A stretch of DNA of 64,000 nt from Helopsaltes ochotensis (taxonomy: Eukaryota > Chordata > Aves > Passeriformes > Locustellidae), in contig VXBM01000286.1 in NCBI GenBank assembly GCA_013400155.1, forward strand, positions 577,431-641,430, given 5' to 3'. A program made the translations under genes and the position numbers. The notes under the pieces are model-generated. The model saw only the letters and a list, made by a program, of their open reading frames with translations, ran no database searches and was not told the DNA's origin. Shown in pieces: positions 62,071-64,000 of this stretch (position 1 is the first letter of the stretch; each line of letters starts with the position of its first letter).

Positions 62071-64000
62071 TCACAATGCCTAAGAGGAAGAAGAAAGGAT
62101 TTTGCCTACAGAAGGAGCTGGGTGTGTGGCTGCGCTGGGAATACTTGAATGTGACAATAGTTGTCCTCACCTTACCTGAAGAAAGAGCTGTGCTCTGGGT
62201 CTGATTAGTTATTACCTTGGACATGGCAATGCAGAATTACTCTAGCAGAGAATGCTCAAGGCCTTTATCAGGTGACTGCAGACTGCCTTGGTTTGTCTTA
62301 CTTGCCTTTAAATGCAAAACACCCGGGAGTCACTTGGGCAGAAAAGGCAAATCTCTGGTACCTCCACCATGTTGGGAAACTCCTGCTTTAAGTGAATGTT
62401 TTCTTGCACTTTTCTGTTTTTCTTCCTCTACTTAATCCACATCTCTAGGACTCTGTAGAAGACTTTAACAATCCTATGTAAAAGGACCATTGCATCTTGG
62501 TGAAAAAAATTCACATCTAGTATTGATTCATTGATTACCTGTCAGTATTTTATTTCATAGCAGAAGAGGCTCTTAGTTGGAAGGATGCATTGCCAGATTT
62601 ATATATTAAGGACACATGCAAAAGTGTTTACTTGATAAAATGAATGTTGCTTTCCTCCTCACCTTATTGGGTTTTTTTAGTTTTGTTGTTTATTTGTTTT
62701 AAGGGCTTTGGCTTCTACCATTTTACCTAGAATTATTTTGTTCTAAAGTTAGTATTCCAGGGAATGAAGTGTGATGAGCCAGACTTGAGTGGAATTTAAT
62801 GCTGTGGCATGTGTTTGGACTGACTGAATATAAGTAATTGGAAATGCAGGATATTTGGATACTTATTCATTTCTGGGGTTTAGCAAAGATTCTTAGCACA
62901 CTGTGCTTTAAATAGAAAAGGAGTTGAAATAGCTCCTCTCAGACTGGAGTTTCTCCAGCTCCTGTCTACTCTAAAGGTCTGTGCCAGGATACTGGGTTCC
63001 TGTGTTGGAAGAGTAGCCATGTTTTGACTCTGTGATGCGATGATATCAGTGCTGACACCACCCAGCTTTTGTACAGTGCTGCTACACGAGTGAGCCGCAG
63101 GCCACGAGTGCACGTGGGCTGCGGCCACCTGTGTTTGTGCTCAGCATTCATTATCCTGGTGCAGCACAGCTCTCCTCCTGGGCTATGTCCTGGCCTTCCA
63201 AAATGGGAGCATTTCATGTCAGTGCCAAAAAGGAGCAGTTTATCATCTGGAAAGAGACACATTTTCAACATTTTAATGCACATGTAAATGATAAACATTT
63301 CTTTTTCTTACAAAACGGACAATATGTACATTGGCCAGGCATCATTTACTCCACTGCTATTTATGAAGTCTCATAAAATGCTGTTAGGTGTTTTAAATAT
63401 TGTCAAATCATTTGGAAAATTTATGGATCCTTGTTGTAATATGTCAGCTGAGACTTTATTGTCTCCATGCAGGAAAAGCCAGTTCTTTATTTGCACAACT
63501 AATTTTGTACAGTTTTTATAGACTTGGTGTGCAAATTTAATTGGTTAGTAGCTTTCTTGTTAATTACTCCTTTGGTTAATAAAAGGTATTCTACTTGTCT
63601 ATCAAATCTCTTTACTTTTGGGTTGTTTTACCTATTTTCTTTACTGATTTTCATGGGACACATCTCTTGTTATTGCAGGTGCATTTGTTTTCTAACCCAA
63701 GAATAGGTTGTTATGCTAAATTGTTTTCGTATGGGAACTTGTAAATTGCTGAACTACACTTAAGAGATGACAGGCTAGCTATTTATTTCATAGAGCAGGC
63801 CTGATTTTATGACATCTTTCTTTTATAATTCTTCTACCTGTCTGCAAAAGATCCTTATGGTAAAATATATGCCTTAAATCAAAATTTAGGACTCAGTGTG
63901 CAGGTAATCTCTAGTTTGATTTTTAAATCAACAAAGAGTCATCCCCTGTATTGCTGTCCTTTTTGTAAGGCATATTATTTTTTCTTCAAAGCAATATCAT

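Larger units (their letters stand above)
55881..64000. other. Unique non-coding sequence
   Basis: No gene or mobile element recognised over eight kilobases. Simple repeats are A13 at 58001-58013, a T/G-rich stretch at 59637-59697, a T-rich run at 61102-61130 and A20 at 62051-62070. An acceptor-like pyrimidine tract ends near 60140 and is followed by a 25-codon open frame with no donor. A GC-rich mini-patch at about 63080-63130 holds two cacgagtg words and a CACGTG. Confidence 0.7.

Overview
This window reads as a non-coding stretch of a bird nuclear genome. It is AT-rich and dotted with homopolymers and short microsatellites. It carries three 5'-truncated CR1 LINE tails; their ATTCTRTG-type 3' ends and the CR1 bodies are typical of reptiles and birds. 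It also carries retrovirus-like LTRs of the kind found in songbird genomes. No bacterial gene organisation, CRISPR, rRNA or tRNA is visible. I found no protein-coding exon that I can defend. All open frames are short, lie in both strands and overlapping frames, and match no family I recognise, so the window is best read as intergenic sequence or part of a very large intron.

Layout. 1-3950: unique non-coding sequence. 3951-5166: a probable LTR-retrotransposon insertion whose interior is lost in a 700-base run of N. 5167-15470: unique sequence with poly-T tracts, patches that look like conserved non-coding DNA and one weak candidate exon. 15470-16120: a GC- and CpG-enriched patch. 16120-35753: a long unique stretch with simple repeats and a 14-bp E-box palindrome. 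35754-35940: CR1 tail, minus strand. 39840-40334: a well-bounded solo LTR with canonical ends and a perfect 6-bp target duplication, followed 10 bases later by a consensus splice donor. 41104-41129: a C15T11 tract. 43280-43352: CR1 tail, plus strand. 43711-43783: an uninterrupted 73-base poly-T. 44364-44941: a minus-strand LTR-like block. 46874-47013: G/T-rich low complexity, followed by a strong candidate conserved regulatory patch (47050-47320). 47832-47922: CR1 tail, minus strand. 51016-51600: second GC-rich patch ending in a consensus MEF2 site. 54790-55880: AT-rich, homeodomain-motif-rich patches. The rest, to 64000, is unremarkable.

There is no gene set to connect into a pathway. The most substantive observations are the solo LTR with its promoter-like signals and downstream splice donor, the LTR element broken by the assembly gap, the 73-base poly-T, and several patches that comparative alignment would probably show to be conserved regulatory DNA. 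I saw no previously undescribed coding system. Calls of conservation are inference from sequence texture only; no alignment or database search was run.
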